Source: Troglohyphantes excavatus (lineage: Eukaryota; Arthropoda; Arachnida; Araneae; Linyphiidae). From it: a stretch of DNA of 64,000 nt. The stretch covers positions 33,077,308 through 33,141,307 of the forward strand of contig OZ010675.1 in NCBI GenBank assembly GCA_963932185.1, given 5' to 3'. The notes beneath the pieces are model-generated. The model was not told the origin of the DNA and made no database searches. It saw only the letters and a program-made list of their open reading frames with translations. Positions 44,718-58,621 of the stretch are shown here, one piece after another. A program made the translations under genes and the position numbers. Position 1 is the first letter of the stretch; the number at the start of each line of letters is the position of its first letter.

Positions 44718-47700
44718 GACAAAGCCATACAAAACGTAAGTTATTTAGTTCTATTAAATCTAGGCATGTAATAAGTGTTAGTTTTATTTAGAATTTAAGA
44801 TTACACTAAACTTTTGAACCCCATGTATTTCAATTTTCTAAACGAAAACTTTAATTTGTTGACCTATATCTATGCGGGTAAACATAAACTAAAATTAAGA
44901 CGTCTGACCATCTGTCTAGAAAAGGGATCTAAAAATTGTATTCATTAACATTAAAGCAGTTAAAAAGCGTGACAAACTGCCCGTAAAACGATACGAAGTG
45001 ATTATTTTCCCTTTGTTTACGGACCACTTTTTTCGTTGGTGGTCTTTCACGTGCTTCTGCTTGCTCTCAATGCTATTAAACGTTATTTTCCATTGTTCAA
45101 TTCATTACATTCGTTTCAAGTCAACAGGTTAGAGTATTTTCCTTCATTAGTATTCCAAGCACAGGTCGGAATTTAAGATTCTCGAGTTACTGATGAGTAT
45201 TCTCCTGTGCTTATAAATAAATTGCTTCGTTTAGTCTTTGTATTTAACCTGGTTTTTTTTAAAGTTATAAATTGGAGCAATTTGAGTGTTCTCATTTATT
45301 TTTGTGGTGAAGAAAATTATATGTATATTTTAAAGAGGAAAGTAGCGCGCACTTTTTACTCTGGGTGACTATATTTATCATGAAAAATACTTTAAGTAAA
45401 CCGTAACTTGATGGTAAATTTTTTTGCGATTATTAAAGTGGATATGGGATGTTATTAAAATACCTATTTTTAAAGTAATACAGATTTGACTGTTTGTATG
45501 TTTAAAACTTAAGAAAAGTTTGAATAACTAATAGAAGTATTAAAAAAAATTTAAGGAAACTATAAAACATGAATATTCCAATTTATATGCCAATACTATA
45601 TTTTTATGCCTTAGCTAATAGTAACATTAAAAATATGTTAAAAAGATGATTTTAACACAAAATAAACCGTCATTGTTTTACACTTTTAACCTAAAAATAT
45701 TAGAAAATTATGCTCAGAAGCCCAACTTACCTATTGACCCAACCTATTGATCAAAGAAAAACATGAGTTAAAGTATAATTCTTAAAACAATATTTAGTTC
45801 CAAACAATAACTTATTTTTGAATACTTAAATTTTTCCCATCACAGACGCATCGTTAGCAATGTTTGCTTAAATTTGATGTTTGGTGTAATATCCTAATAC
45901 TTTTTCGAAAATGGTTATCTATTTACAATTTAGAAAACATTGGAAATTTTGTTTAAGTGGTTGGACTGATTTTGATATTTGAAACGAAACATTATATCAA
46001 ATCTATTATAATTTTTTTTCAAATGTTTATTAGACCGATTTCCAGGTAATACTAAATTATGTTCCTGCTAATTTTGTTTTCGTAATTAAATTATTTTTAT
46101 TATGGACTTTAACTATGATGGATATGTATTAAGTTTTTGAAGAGTTAGGTTGATATATAATTTTGCATGATTTAGAATATTTTTTTTTACTGATCGATAT
46201 AATGTTTATGTAACATTCCAGCAAAAATATTCAGCATAAAACTTCATCACAGACAAGGTTTTATAAAAGAATTTAAAACCAAAAAAACATGCAGTTTTAA
46301 AGTTTTTAATTCACTTTCTTGCATAAAACCTTTTTAAATCTGTATTTTCTCCTTCAATAATTTCAATGCTTTTTTTTGCATATTTTGTAAAGGAGTTTGA
46401 AACAAAAATGTTTACTGATTTCAGTTTTATTTTAAGTTTTATTTAAGACATAAAAAATGTTTTCCTGAATTACTAGAATGTTACCTTCAATTGTACCAAT
46501 TCATAAAAAAAAATCTGGTTTAATAAAATAAAATAAAATACATAAAACACATATAAATAATACACATTTTTAAATAATTGCTGACAGTCATCTTAATTAC
46601 AATTCCTAATCATCACTGTATTGTCCTAATTTAATTATTTAAAAAAAATCTTTGAACACAAATATGCTATTCAGATCATTGGAAAGACAATAAGTCGGAA
46701 TTTTTAGTCAACGCCATATATTCTATTAGTGAGCAGTAAAAAAAAGTTTTTAAGACAAATTTTATAGCCAGCATACAATGTACTATTAGTTTCACGCTGT
46801 TTAAAACTCTATGTAATTGATACCAATTTAAAATTTTCATCTCATTTTAAAAAGCAAAATATATAATAATAGCGAAAAATATTGATACATTTTTAAACGA
46901 TTGTTCATTTCTTTATTTTAAAGATTTTTTTTTATATATAAGAGCTTTGAAAAAAATACTGAAATATTCAGTTCCAAAAAAAATCTGAAAAAATATACCT
47001 TATGTCACTCTTTCCCACTAAGATTAACTGTGACTTTTGCATTTCACCCATAAAACTTTTATTGCAAGTACGTGACTTTTAGAAAAGAATTCAAACATCT
47101 GCTAACATTAGCGGCGACAAAAGCAAACGGGGAGTGCCTAATTGGGCCCCAATTCATATCATAGCCACTGCATTTGTTTTTACCTTTGCCAACGTTCAAA
47201 TTTAAATAACTTTTTGTTAAAAAAAATAAAATTAAAATTGATAGTAGAATAAAACAAAATACAGGGTGGTCATATTGTTGGGCAATGGTCATTGTTTGCT
47301 GTTTAACTAAAAGCGATTAAAGCTAAGCGGCTCGTTTAAAATATAAATGAAATATTTTGGCAAAAATAACGTTTTATTATATTAATACAGTCAAATGTGA
47401 TACAGCCAAATAATTTGCGAACAACCTTGAAATATAGATTATGGTTTAAAAATATGTATTGATTTGATATGCCAAGTATAATTAAAAAAAAAAAAGTTAT
47501 AATGTCAGTTTCCATAACAGGAACTATCTAATTTTACTTACGTTAATAACTCAATTTTTTATAATGCTTTAAATTTATGATATTTTTAGTTATTAATTAA
47601 TTGTTTAATTGGATTAATTATAGACTAAATTTTTAATTAACCCGACTTGTGTCTGACTTGTATTAAAAAAATAATCAAAATATAAATAATTAAGGAATGA

Positions 47701-48086
47701 ATCATGAAAAATTATAAATAGACAAAAATATGAAGGAAAATCAAAACTTAAAATTATAAAATAAAATTGTAAGATTAATACAAAAGAAAAACTACAACAC
47801 GCAATTTTAAGTTATTAATAGTTATCATACATACATTTTTTGAGGACGAAAAAGAAACTTTGGATTCAACTAATGATTTCATCAAAGTATTTAATAAGTC
47901 ATTTCACTAAACCTGTAAAAATCGAAATTTCATACTAGGAAATACGCGTGGAAACTCCTCAAGTTTAAATATAATTAAAACTAAATTATTATTAACAATC
48001 AATCAAAACTTGCAGTCTGTTAATCACAACTTTAAATGTTAAAATTTTAATGACTATTTATTATTCTCAATAAATTGCATCCATAC
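44718..48086. other. AT-rich DNA without a recognisable gene
   Basis: An (AAAAT)n run lies at about 46522-46542. No domains, RNA genes or element ends were found. The frame at 47059-47292 has one hydrophobic stretch but no recognisable family. Confidence 0.6.
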
Positions 48087-48333
48087 ATCGTCGCCTCAGA
48101 GCAACAGTAGGGTATCAGCAAAAACAAACAGAGTTTCCTATAAAATTGATTTTAAAATTTGCTGTTTTTTCAATGCTGAATATCTAAGGCTGTAGTTCAG
48201 GGATTTCAAAGAAGACATACAAATGCCCGAGTGTTCCAATAAATAAAGGCACATTTGGTAATATTAGCAAGACCGAAAACTCATTTTCGATTTTTTTTTT
48301 TTAGATGTCTTACTGTTGCTCTGAGGCGACGAT
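48087..48333. mobile_element. 247-bp MITE with perfect 23-bp terminal inverted repeats
   Basis: The left end 48087-48109 begins ATCGTCGCCTCAGAGCAACA, and 48311-48333 is its exact reverse complement. The interior is AT-rich and non-coding. I see no unambiguous target duplication; AT or TA dinucleotides at the borders are possible. No second copy is in the window. The superfamily is unknown. Confidence 0.8.
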
Positions 48334-51300
48334 ATATTCTATATAGTTGCTACTTAATATATTTACTTGCGTTGCTTGTTCCAGGCAAAACCGAAATGCA
48401 ACCGCAACTTAAATACGTGTCTTAGAATTGGATACAAAGTCTTCCGAGTTCCGCGTATTCTAGAGGCAATTCTGCAGTGATTAATTCCCGTAAACGATGT
48501 CGGAAAGCGAGAGTTCATTAAGAACCCGAAAAGTCTTGACGTTGTGACAACTTGTGGGGTGGAATGACATGCGGTCTCAACCTTGGCCAACTTGTTTGGC
48601 CTTCTCCTACCCAGTTCGACGTTTAGCAAATGAGAAAAAAATAAATAAAAAAGCGGGAAAAATATAGAAAAAAAAGACGATTATAGAAAAGAATGCATAA
48701 CTTCAGGGTTTAAACTAAATATAGAACAAAAATATGCTTGGTATTACAAAAATTTCAATTACTTTTAATCAAAATTCACGTGACGGAAGCGATTTATTAG
48801 ATTTTTTTTTTCTAAAGCCGCCACCAGCCACTTGTGCATTGTGTTGTCAAGTATTTTTGCATATATATTAGGTAAAAGTAAAGAATAACTTCGCCAAATC
48901 AATTTTCAATGACAACTTTAGCGTGGAAAGCTTAGAGTTTCAATTTCCAATACGGATATATCGATATCACGTAAACAATGGTTGAAGATACTTTAAAGAA
49001 AACGGATGACCAAAAAGGGACATGGAATAAAATAATTTATCTGATGTCATTTTGGAGATGGTTTATAACTTATATACGAAACTATTACTACATATACGAA
49101 CCATTTTTTAGAGTAATAACTAATCAGAAAATGGCGATTGGAAAAACTAAAGGAATAAGGATTTGAATTCGAATTTGTGCATGCTTGTAAAATATATTAC
49201 GCAACTATTTGCGCATGCGTGTAAAACTTATGTATTGGGTATATTGTCAATTTGAACTAAAATAATATGCATGGACTTTTGACTCATTGGCGGACTGTCT
49301 CCTCAACCCTTACTTTAATCCTTAATTGATCATTTTTTTGTGTATAATATATATAATGATATAAATGTTACCGATTATAAAATTTAATAAATACATTGTC
49401 ACAGCAATTTAAATAGTAATTAGATGTTGTTTAACAATACCTAAACACCGAAGTCGAACAATGGTTAATTAAATTTTTTTTTAATTAAACTTCTTATCTC
49501 AGCCAACTGCCACAAACAACAATCGATATTTGGATATATGCATTATACATTTTTGAGATATTTTGATTGGACACATAAATCAATTTTTATAATTTTTTTG
49601 GATGGAATGGCCTTAAAAGCCGTATAATATAGTGAAAACGAAACAAGAAATCTTCTTTTCATTCTTTAACATTTCATTTATGTAATGGCAAATAACAATC
49701 TACCGCTAAGGTATATTTGCAAGAAATTTGTAAATATCAAAAGTCGCAAGAAAAACTCGACTCTCATGTTAACGTTTATTGCATATCAATTTTTCTCAAT
49801 TTAGTGTATTGGTTTTTGTGACAAGCCGAGAAATGTCAGAAGGAATCATTTAGATTTATTATTAAATCAATCATTCAAGAACTTTTTAATGCATGTTATT
49901 AAGTTAGTGGTGAGGTTTTGGCGTGTCTTTCAATCACGTTTTCTCAACTTTTGCATGGACTTTCTTCTTATAAACACGCAATGGAGCGCCTGTCACCACC
50001 GAATGATTTATTGGCTGACGTAATTTTCAGTTCGATAGAAAATTTCCGCAAATTTCATTTTTGTTTAAACTGGTACAATTCAAATCCAATAACGATTGTG
50101 TATATGTCATTATAATTTCTGACAGGAATCCTTAGAAAGCATTAAATATATATCTGATAGCAGGTGCATCGGTAGCAAAGATTTTAAACGTAAACATGAA
50201 GTTAAATACTGTTTAAAATGTTCCCTGACTATACATTGACGCAACCCAAAAGAAAATATTTTAATTAAAGGGATATAATAATAAATAGGGTCTTAATTGC
50301 GATCGTATTATAGGTGACTAAAAATTTTAATACTTGAAATTTGGAGGCATTATTGGTAAGAGATCATCTTCGATCTGTAAAAGAAAATGCGTCACGAAAC
50401 CTGTCAGGGTTCTAATTCCGGCTAAGACATGAATGTAAATTGTCATATAATTGAATGCTGCAAGTCATTATGCGAATAAAGTTATTATTATTATTAGTTA
50501 TTAAAATATTCATTCAAAAATAATTGAGAAAAAGCACAAAAATTTATAATCTAAAAAATAAAGCACAAAAAATTAATAAGGTGAGAAGATAAATATATTG
50601 TGTTTCTTAAGGTTGGAAAGTATAATTCTTGTGTTTCTTTTAACATTAGGCGAATATTCTGTAGATAAGTAAATTTACATAAAAATCAGTGTATAAAGTT
50701 ATGGTAACTTGTAAATCATACCCACGATCGATTTATTTTGTAAATCTGTAAATTTAAAGAAATATAAATTAATTTACGGAATCTTTTGAATTATACATAC
50801 GATTGTTGGCTCATTTTGTTTACATTAAATATATGACATTGCACCGAACTTCTTTTTAATAGTTTATTTTAATATATTAAAAAAAAAATTAAATAATAAA
50901 ATACAATGTAATATGTTTCACTTACATTGTAGATATTACAAATTTAGGTGTTAGCAATAATAGTTTTTATGCGATTTACTTTAGTATAAGATATGTATAT
51001 GGGTGAAGATATGTATATGGTCTGTCAAGTGGAGTGAATCCGAAAATGGAACTATAACCATTACTAGGTAATTGGATCTTTCATTTCACAAGTGGAGTTA
51101 GTCCTAATTCAATAGGTTCCTCAATAATGATTTGAATATTATTATTCCACTAAAGCGTATTGTCAAGCCGAGTTGCAAACTTGAAATACTCTTTGAAGGA
51201 ACTCTTTATTTTTACCTCAAACACTTAGCTGCCAATCTGACCATAAGTGAAGCATGTAACTAAATTTGATAAAACTGAGTATTAACATTTAAAACTCTGT

Positions 51301-51490
51301 AAATATATTACAAATCATTTTTGCGTATTACAATTTGTTCACACATAAAATTTAAGGAAATATTAATATAGCACATTGTGAGGGTTCATATGACCTCATT
51401 ATACAGTTTCAACTTTTGATTAAGCAGTTTTGCCTTTGGTTAGAAATATTCACAATTTAATTTACTTTTAATGAAGTATTCGAAGTAATT
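48334..51490. other. AT-rich DNA without a recognisable gene
   Basis: A possible 3' end of another retroposon lies at 50380-50500: a B-box-like GGTTCTAATTCC, then ATAAAGTTATTATTATTATT. The frame at 48363-48629 on the minus strand is open in a less AT-rich patch, but no domain is recognisable. Confidence 0.5.
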
Positions 51491-51952
51491 CCACCTTTAT
51501 TGGAGGCCTCCGTGGCCGAGCGGTTAAAGGCGTCAGCTGGGAATCCGATGATTCCTGGTTCGATCCTAGGCAATGGACTTAACAAAGAAAAGTAAAAAAA
51601 GTAGTGATCTTGTGATCGGAGGGTTGCCAGCTTTGCTACAAAATGCTAGAAAAGTCGTCCAGAACATCCGCAAAAATTAACTGCGTGTATACGGGACTGG
51701 TGCACGATATATCTGATCGGGGTCCAAAGTTCCGACGTCTACTGACGGCGTTGGGTGCCAGTTCAGGTGTTTCCTCGTGATCTGACCATGGTTCTAAAAT
51801 AGCGAGGTGCATGTATGAATGCGTGTGTGAATGTGTATGCGTTCCCGGGTCTTTTCTTCTAGATAGACCTCGAACCGTCGCCAATAGCCCACTGCGCAGC
51901 TCTAGTGCGACATTAATTAATAAACTAACTAACCAACCAACCACTTTTATTG
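51491..51952 (+). mobile_element. best-preserved tRNA-derived SINE, full length
   Basis: The head at 51503-51575 is tRNA-like (CCTCCGTGGCCGAGCGGTTA). Box A is TGGCCGAGCGG (51513-51523) and box B is GGTTCGATCC (51557-51566). The body follows, then the end (CACTGCGCAGCTCTAGTGCG) and a tail of AACTAACCAACCAACC. Flanks CCACCTTTATTG (51491-51502) and CCACTTTTATTG (51941-51952) differ at one base and are the likely target duplication. The tRNA head cannot form a proper acceptor stem, so it is not a tRNA gene. RNA polymerase III transcription from boxes A and B is expected from known SINE biology. Confidence 0.88.
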
Positions 51953-53141
51953 ATTAGATACAAAGTAATTCCACTCTAAAGATATTAACCTAAATTAATG
52001 TTACTATCTTTAATATTCCTGAAAGTTGCTCGCAGGATTTTTTTTTTCGTGAAACCCCTTTAAGTCTGCACTGAAACTATTTTTGTCTTTTCTTCAAATG
52101 TGATAAGGATATTCAGTCATAAAATTTACGACCCCACTTCCCAAGGTTATCAAGATATTACAGTCAGATAGGGTAAAAATGTGATTATACTGTCACGCAT
52201 GGACATTCCATTAAATCTTTCATCAGTTGATGATGACCGAAATGTGACGCTGTAAATTATAGGAATTTTAATGTTACGCAATAACGCAACTTGTATGTCA
52301 CATGTTAATGGCCAACGGCAGAACCGAAATGTTAAAAGAAGTTAAAAAGATAAGAAAATTGGTATGTTAAAATAAATTACATAAGCTGAATCTGTATCCA
52401 GGCGGTAGCAGGATTTAAGGGCTGTAAAGTTCCCCTCTTTGGATTCCTTAGAAACCACTGCACGATTTCGATGTTGTGTCTTGTTTCTAGAAAGATGTTC
52501 ACGAGTGTCATGCGAGTCTGAATTACATGCAACCGCGCCAAGGATGTTTAATGGCTCATGTTTTTGTTATGCATTTTTCAGTTACATGCATGATTTTGAT
52601 ACGGTCCAACTCGCCTTTACCTGGAACCGATTTCAAAGGCATTACTCGTAAACAAAACACCTTTTAGAATATTACTTCTGGCATAAATAATACAAATGTA
52701 ACTTACACAGAAACATTAATAGTTAATAAACATTACAAAGCAATGCTTAGTTCTTTAAACTGTTAATTCTTAGGGTTTCTAAATAAGACAGAACATCACT
52801 TACCATTTCTTTTTTGTACAAATTTACTTTAAAAGAAAAATTACGACATGTTTTGTATTCTTGTAAAAAAAAAATTAATTTGGTGTACAAATGTTCTCAA
52901 GAATCCTTATATGGCAGCTAAGCTAACTGTTAGCATTTTTTTTAATATTAGACTATAAAAATGAATTGCACACTGGAGTGGGCATTGGGAACTGGAGGGT
53001 TAAGAAAATACATTTGATAATAAAAAAAATATATATAACTCATTTTTTTAACCACGAAAAAATCGGATAAGTATTCAAAAAAAATTCAATCTTATCGTAT
53101 ATTCTTATGATTTTTGAATTGTTTTATTACTATTATGAAAA

Positions 53142-53192
<51 letters not shown>

Positions 53193-54516
53193 ACGTAGGA
53201 TAAATTTGCAAAGGTTAACATACTAAGGCTGTGCTATAAACAAAAGTAAAGTTACTTTGGAAAAAGTTACTTATTTGTTATAAATGTATTACCCTATGGT
53301 CCTTTGACACCTTATCAATAGAAAAATACTAAAAATTATTTACACATTGACTTTATATTCATTTTCCTAGTATAACATAAAACTCTGTAAAAGTCAACGA
53401 ACTTCAGGAATTTTTTTAAATCGTAAAATATTTACTTCATAAATTTAAAATTCCATATTTGAAAACTGATACTTATAGACAGTATTATGAGAAATTTAAA
53501 CATTGTTACTTTTATGTGTAAAAAAATATTCTTTATGAACAGGTAAATTACACTACTGTAAATACCTGATATATACATTAAAGTAAAATGTCCTCACTGG
53601 TAAAATCAAAGCAATAATTTGCTATCCACCAGAATAGCAATTTACTTTACGCTGTCTAATCACAAGTCTCAATACACCGAATTCTACACTCGTAATAGCC
53701 TCTCCCTAAAAGGAAAAGAATCTATAAAAAAAGGTCATTCTCTTATAGTATCTTTAACAGTTTTTGAGTAATGGTTCAATAAACTATCCTCTGTTCTTTT
53801 GTCACAGCTTCAGAAGTAGTCTACGATCCCTTATTGGGCTCAAAATTGCTTCTTTTTTTTATCGCACGCAGGAAAGAGACGACTTATAAAAATAAACAAC
53901 TTTAGCGCCTTGGTAACAATGGAACGTTCTGTTTTTACGATCGGTGTTCGAACATGGCTTTGTTGTAAGCATTATGGAGGCAATATTGTTATAGTAGTAG
54001 GATTTCGCTTTTTAAAGTGTTTTTTCGCGACTTTTGATCATTTCCAGAAGTGAAAAATGCAAAGAACTTGAAAATTAGTCTCTGTTGATTACTGCGATGA
54101 ATTGGGAAGGAGGATTTTTTTTAAAACTATGACTAAGTATAGGAATTGAAAGAAACAAAATCTCAAAACACACAGAGAGTAGACCTACATAATCGTTTAA
54201 AGTGATTGATGAAGAAAACTGTTAAATGAATTTTCCACTTGTTCTATAAGTAAGTTGTAAGAACAAATTTTTGCCTTTGTTCGTTGTTATTGTAGGATTT
54301 ACAACACACCCGTGTTTTTTGTCGGTCTTTTTAAGCTAATTTTGGGTTGTAACTTATCAAAAATATTATACTCTAAAAAATACTTGCAAACGCTATAAGT
54401 GTCATTGCTACCAATATTATTTAAATTTTTAATAGAATAAATTTAAGTTGTACGCATCTTCTATTTACAGTTAATGCATATTTTTGGTGGAAAGAGCCGG
54501 ATTATGATATAAGCTC
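51953..54516. other. AT-rich DNA with a TA microsatellite
   Basis: A (TA)n run of ~21 repeats spans 53147-53189. A stretch at 52218-52290 faintly resembles the 3' end of the Penelope-like element and is discussed as a finding. The frame at 52439-52651 has no recognisable domain. Confidence 0.55.
53147..53189. repeat. (TA)n microsatellite
   Basis: About 21 uninterrupted TA dinucleotides. Confidence 0.95.
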
Positions 54517-55231
54517 TTAAGGGGGTCCGATACCCAAAATTCGCAAAAAAAGTCATTTTTTTTTTATATTAAAAAAATAATATTCAAACTTATCTTAATA
54601 ACTCACAAAAAACTGCTTCAAAAAATTCCTATTACTTTTTTAGTTATGAATGTTTTAATGATGTGTTCCTATAACATAGTTGTATCATATGTAAACTTTA
54701 AAAGCAAATATCTCTGTTCGTGGTTTTGAAATTTAATGAACACTAAAAATGCTAAGGCTTTTTTACTATTATACTTAAAATCATAATTTTTGTGTGTATA
54801 GCAAGATAAATATATTTTAAATAGATGTATGCATTCAGATTTCCTATTTTTACCATAATTTGTTTTTTAAAACCACTTAAAATGGAATTTTATTTTTTTT
54901 CGTCAATTTTTTTTCCACAATTTCTAATATATTTTATTTTTTTAAAGTGATGTATCTGAATCAAAATTTGAATGCATACATCTATTTACATATTATTCAA
55001 GATCTTAAATAAAAAAAATTGCTTCAAAATATTGAAAAACAAAAAAGGAGTAGGAATTTTAAAATTGTTAAAAAATTTACTAAAATTTTAATTTAAAAAT
55101 AAATGTGCAATTTAAAAAAAAATTGAGCGTCTTAAAATGGTTTTTTATGCATATTTAGAAAGAGAAAAAAAATTGGATTGTACAAGTATAAAAATAAAGA
55201 AAAAAATGTCGAAGGTATCGGACCCCCTTAA
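54517..55231. mobile_element. TTAA-flanked MITE, piggyBac-like, copy 2
   Basis: The element at 54521-55227 (707 bp) has the same 14-bp ends (GGGGGTCCGATACC and its reverse complement) and flanking TTAA on both sides as the 40.6-kb copy. The two copies are collinear. This one lacks about 16 bases near 54655 and a short AT-rich stretch near the left end. High similarity suggests recent mobility of the family. Confidence 0.85.
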
Positions 55232-58200
55232 AAACCCTGGTTTGTTTTCTTTATTTCCAAAACTCAATAATCCTTTTTCTAAAATGCATTAAATACGATA
55301 TAACTCCAATTATCGAATCAACTGGGACCAGATCCCATTCAACTAATAGAAATTTCCGAATAATGGAAAATTCCCGCAAAAAAAAATTATTTGTAAAACA
55401 TGAGTTTTGCTTTGGTATGTAATGTATGGTATGTCATTTGGTCATATGGTATGTCATTGTAACATTTTTATCATTCACCGATAAGGAACATGTAAATGTG
55501 GATTTTATTGATTTCTTTTTTCTCAAAATGATCCCGATAATGGGAGAGTTTCACGTGAAGTATCAACATGGTAACTTACTAGTATGTTTCGATTTCTTCC
55601 CTACAGCAGACAATTTTGCCTTTGTTTGTTTAGCCGCTACGCTTGCAATTATGGGAAAGTTTGTTAATAATATTTGTTCCTAATAAGTAATATTTTTATT
55701 CTATATGTGAATAAATTAAATGCAGAAATACTTTTATTTATGTATATAATTAGAATTACAACGAAATACGGAAAAATACTTTTATTTCCACACACAAAAT
55801 GCTTCATAAACGATGAGTACTTTCTATCTCAGTATATGAAATAAATATTTTCATATTGAGATATTATTTAATGACAAAAACTTAAAATTATAGTACAGGA
55901 ACTGAAGTTTTCCATGCTAATCCTACGGAACTTCTTCGGCGTCGCGGATTTTTCTCCATGTTCCGTTGGAACAGCGGTCTGCTTCTTCTTGGCGTGAAAC
56001 TCTCCCATTGGCGATCTTTAAAGCTATTCCGGAGTTCAAATGTATCTTATCCTAAATTGTTTTAAGGTTGCTTTGTAAGGTTGTTTTTAACAGCACTGAG
56101 GGTTTTTCATGTTGATATGTGCATTTGAAACGACTAAAATATTAATCTGAAACAGACTACCTTATTCTTTGAAGTTCTAATGAAACTCTGTTTAGCACGT
56201 AAAAGCTTTGTCTAAAAATTCTACGATATTTATTTATGTTCTTATTTGACTTTGTAATTAAGTAGTTTAAAAACTCATTCTTATGTATCCCATTGTATTT
56301 GACTTGAAGGCTAGTCAAGAAGTGTCGGAGTCTTGCTTTTTTTATTAGACTGTCTACACGTAGAAATTCACGATTGTCGGTTTATCTTTTGTTTTGCGCA
56401 ATTTATGACACTTGTTATGCTGTTTGTTATTTTTTATGTTGCCTACTATTCTTCGTAGGTTTTGGTCGTTTACTATAAATTCGTTTTAAGAAAATCGTGA
56501 TTACTTTTTGAATAACAAAATACGTAAGTGTAGAATCTGTTGTATTTATACTACAAAAAAGTTTTGGGGTTCGAGTTGAAATAAGTTTCGCCGATCAAAA
56601 AAACATTTTTTTTTTGTGCAGAGTTAAAGAGTGAAAATTAATATTTAATATTTTAAAAAGTTAATGTTACAATAAGGGATTGATTTTTTCTTTAATTAAA
56701 TAATTCATTATTATTTTTAGTTTAGTTAATATTATTTTTAAATACTTATAAGTGTAATGCTAATAAGAATTTGAAAACTGGTTTGAAATCATTCTATAGA
56801 ATGATTTCAAACCAATTCCATCTGCTGTTATTTGTTGATTTGGAAATCATTGCTTGTGTGGATGGTAATGTAATTGTTTACCTCATCGTAAAAAAATTAT
56901 AAACAAACAAATCGCAATGTTTGCATTATTTAAAATTACAATGTAAAGCTTAAGATAACCATGGCTAAGGAATTAACGTAATTAATCTTTTATTTTCAAT
57001 AACGTTATATACAAATATTTTAATTTGGAAAGGGAACAAATCTTAAAGCTCACACACTCTCATAAGGCCCCCAAGACAGGACTAAAGGTTTTTCTCGGAG
57101 ATTTCAAGGTTCTTGTTAATAATAAAATAATTACAATATTTGAAAATAACTCAATATTTAATTAGGTATTATTTCAAATAATTGTTTTTAAGATCTAAAA
57201 ATACTAGGTCCGTATACCAGTTACCGATTAAGTACTAATAACCGACCACTTTTAAAAAATATTTAAAACTAGGAGCATATCATTATGGTTCTAACCCTAC
57301 AGACACTCAAGAGGCTTGCAGGAACAAGCACATGATCTATTCGACCAGATGGTTTCGCTCATATGAAAAAAAGGGTGTCCAGAGGTTCAAATGGTTGTTG
57401 GGTTATTTTTGTTAACGTTATTGTACTACTCAGGAAAAATAAGAAAAAATATTAGTTTTACCTCGAGTGAAAAGATTTATAGAAATAGACAATAGTTTTT
57501 TGTTGCGCAATACATAAATATATTTATGTGTTAAGATGAGCGTTTATTATTATACTCTAGTCGAAGGTGTGTCAGCTCAGTTCTTGTTTTTCCTATTTCG
57601 TCCCAACTTCGATTTCATTCGCCTTGGATAGTAGCTCTCAGGCGCAGCACAAATTCTGCAGTTTAAAAAGTCTCTTCAATCAATGTTACTCAAATGCATT
57701 TAAAATTTAGATAAATTTCATTTCACAGTCTCATGCAAATTCAGTAGTAAACATTTTTTTATGTTTGGCACTGGTTGGAAATTGGTCCAAACTAGTTCGG
57801 AAATTGGTACTTTCACCCAACAAATAAGAGAATACAAATCGAATTCCAGCACATCTGTGACTACCGTACAAGGCCATTCTCAATTATAAAAAACTCAATG
57901 ATACATGCATCTTTACCTATCCGTACTTCGTTCGGCGTGATTAAATTCTCACATCAATCTCATTTACATTGCGTTAGCGATTTATTTCACATCGATTACA
58001 TCTCGTTTTTACATCGGAGACGCGAGTCTTTCTCTCCGGGACTTTTATTCTTCTATTGGGGAAAATGGCCAATCTATCTTCAAGATGGAAACATCACTGG
58101 GGAACGTTCACGCTGTGCCAGTGAAAACACGAAGCCAACCAGGCAGGGCCCAGACAAAGAAAACAATTTCTCTAACAGCTAAAACGTGCCAATGATGTGT

Positions 58201-58619
58201 TATCGCGCAACTGAAACAGGTTGTCAAATTAGATGTTATTAAAAGAAAGAAGAAAAAATAACTTTGGGGGATTGAGCGAAGAGAGAAGGAAGGGTGAGAC
58301 AATTATCCGTCTTATCTCGGGTCCATTACGCGGTGGTTTGTTGCTTGCACTCTCTTGATTACCTGGATGCACGCCACTGCGATTTGGGATGTTGCTACTT
58401 TTTTGTTGTTGTTGTTGTTTTATAACGAAATAATTAAATCCGTTTAGTTGGTATTACTTAGCTTAGCTAGTCGTCAACTCTTATATTAGGATTATAGCTC
58501 TCAAACATGTTTTACATATTTTACGTTTTTAATAAAAACTTGCGTATAAAACGATTTTTTTTATAATAGTTACACTTATAAGAACCCTTTATTTGCCGCA
58601 TGTTATACGTCCAGCATTT
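55232..58619. other. AT-rich DNA without a supported gene
   Basis: AATGGGAGAGTTTCACG occurs on the plus strand near 55540 and inverted near 55995. On the minus strand, about 55930-56045 has a 43-codon frame ending GTWRKIRDAEEVP, which could be the tail of a decayed transposase, but I cannot assign it. A perfect 36-bp palindrome lies at 56779-56814. A (GTT)n run lies near 58403-58420. The frames at 55426-55683 and 57898-58182 show no domain. Confidence 0.5.
56779..56814. repeat. perfect 36-bp palindrome
   Basis: TGGTTTGAAATCATTCTA is followed directly by its reverse complement without a spacer. It lies in AT-rich DNA with no element nearby. Confidence 0.9.
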
Positions 58620-58621
58620 TA

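Noticed and set aside
51503..51575. A tRNA gene (Leu/Ser-like) at the head of the SINE
   Set aside because: Boxes A and B are present but the acceptor stem does not close, and a SINE body and tail follow directly.
57540..57660. Another SINE fragment (GTGTCAGCTCAGTTCTTG)
   Set aside because: Only one short word matches and the order of the following words does not fit the family.
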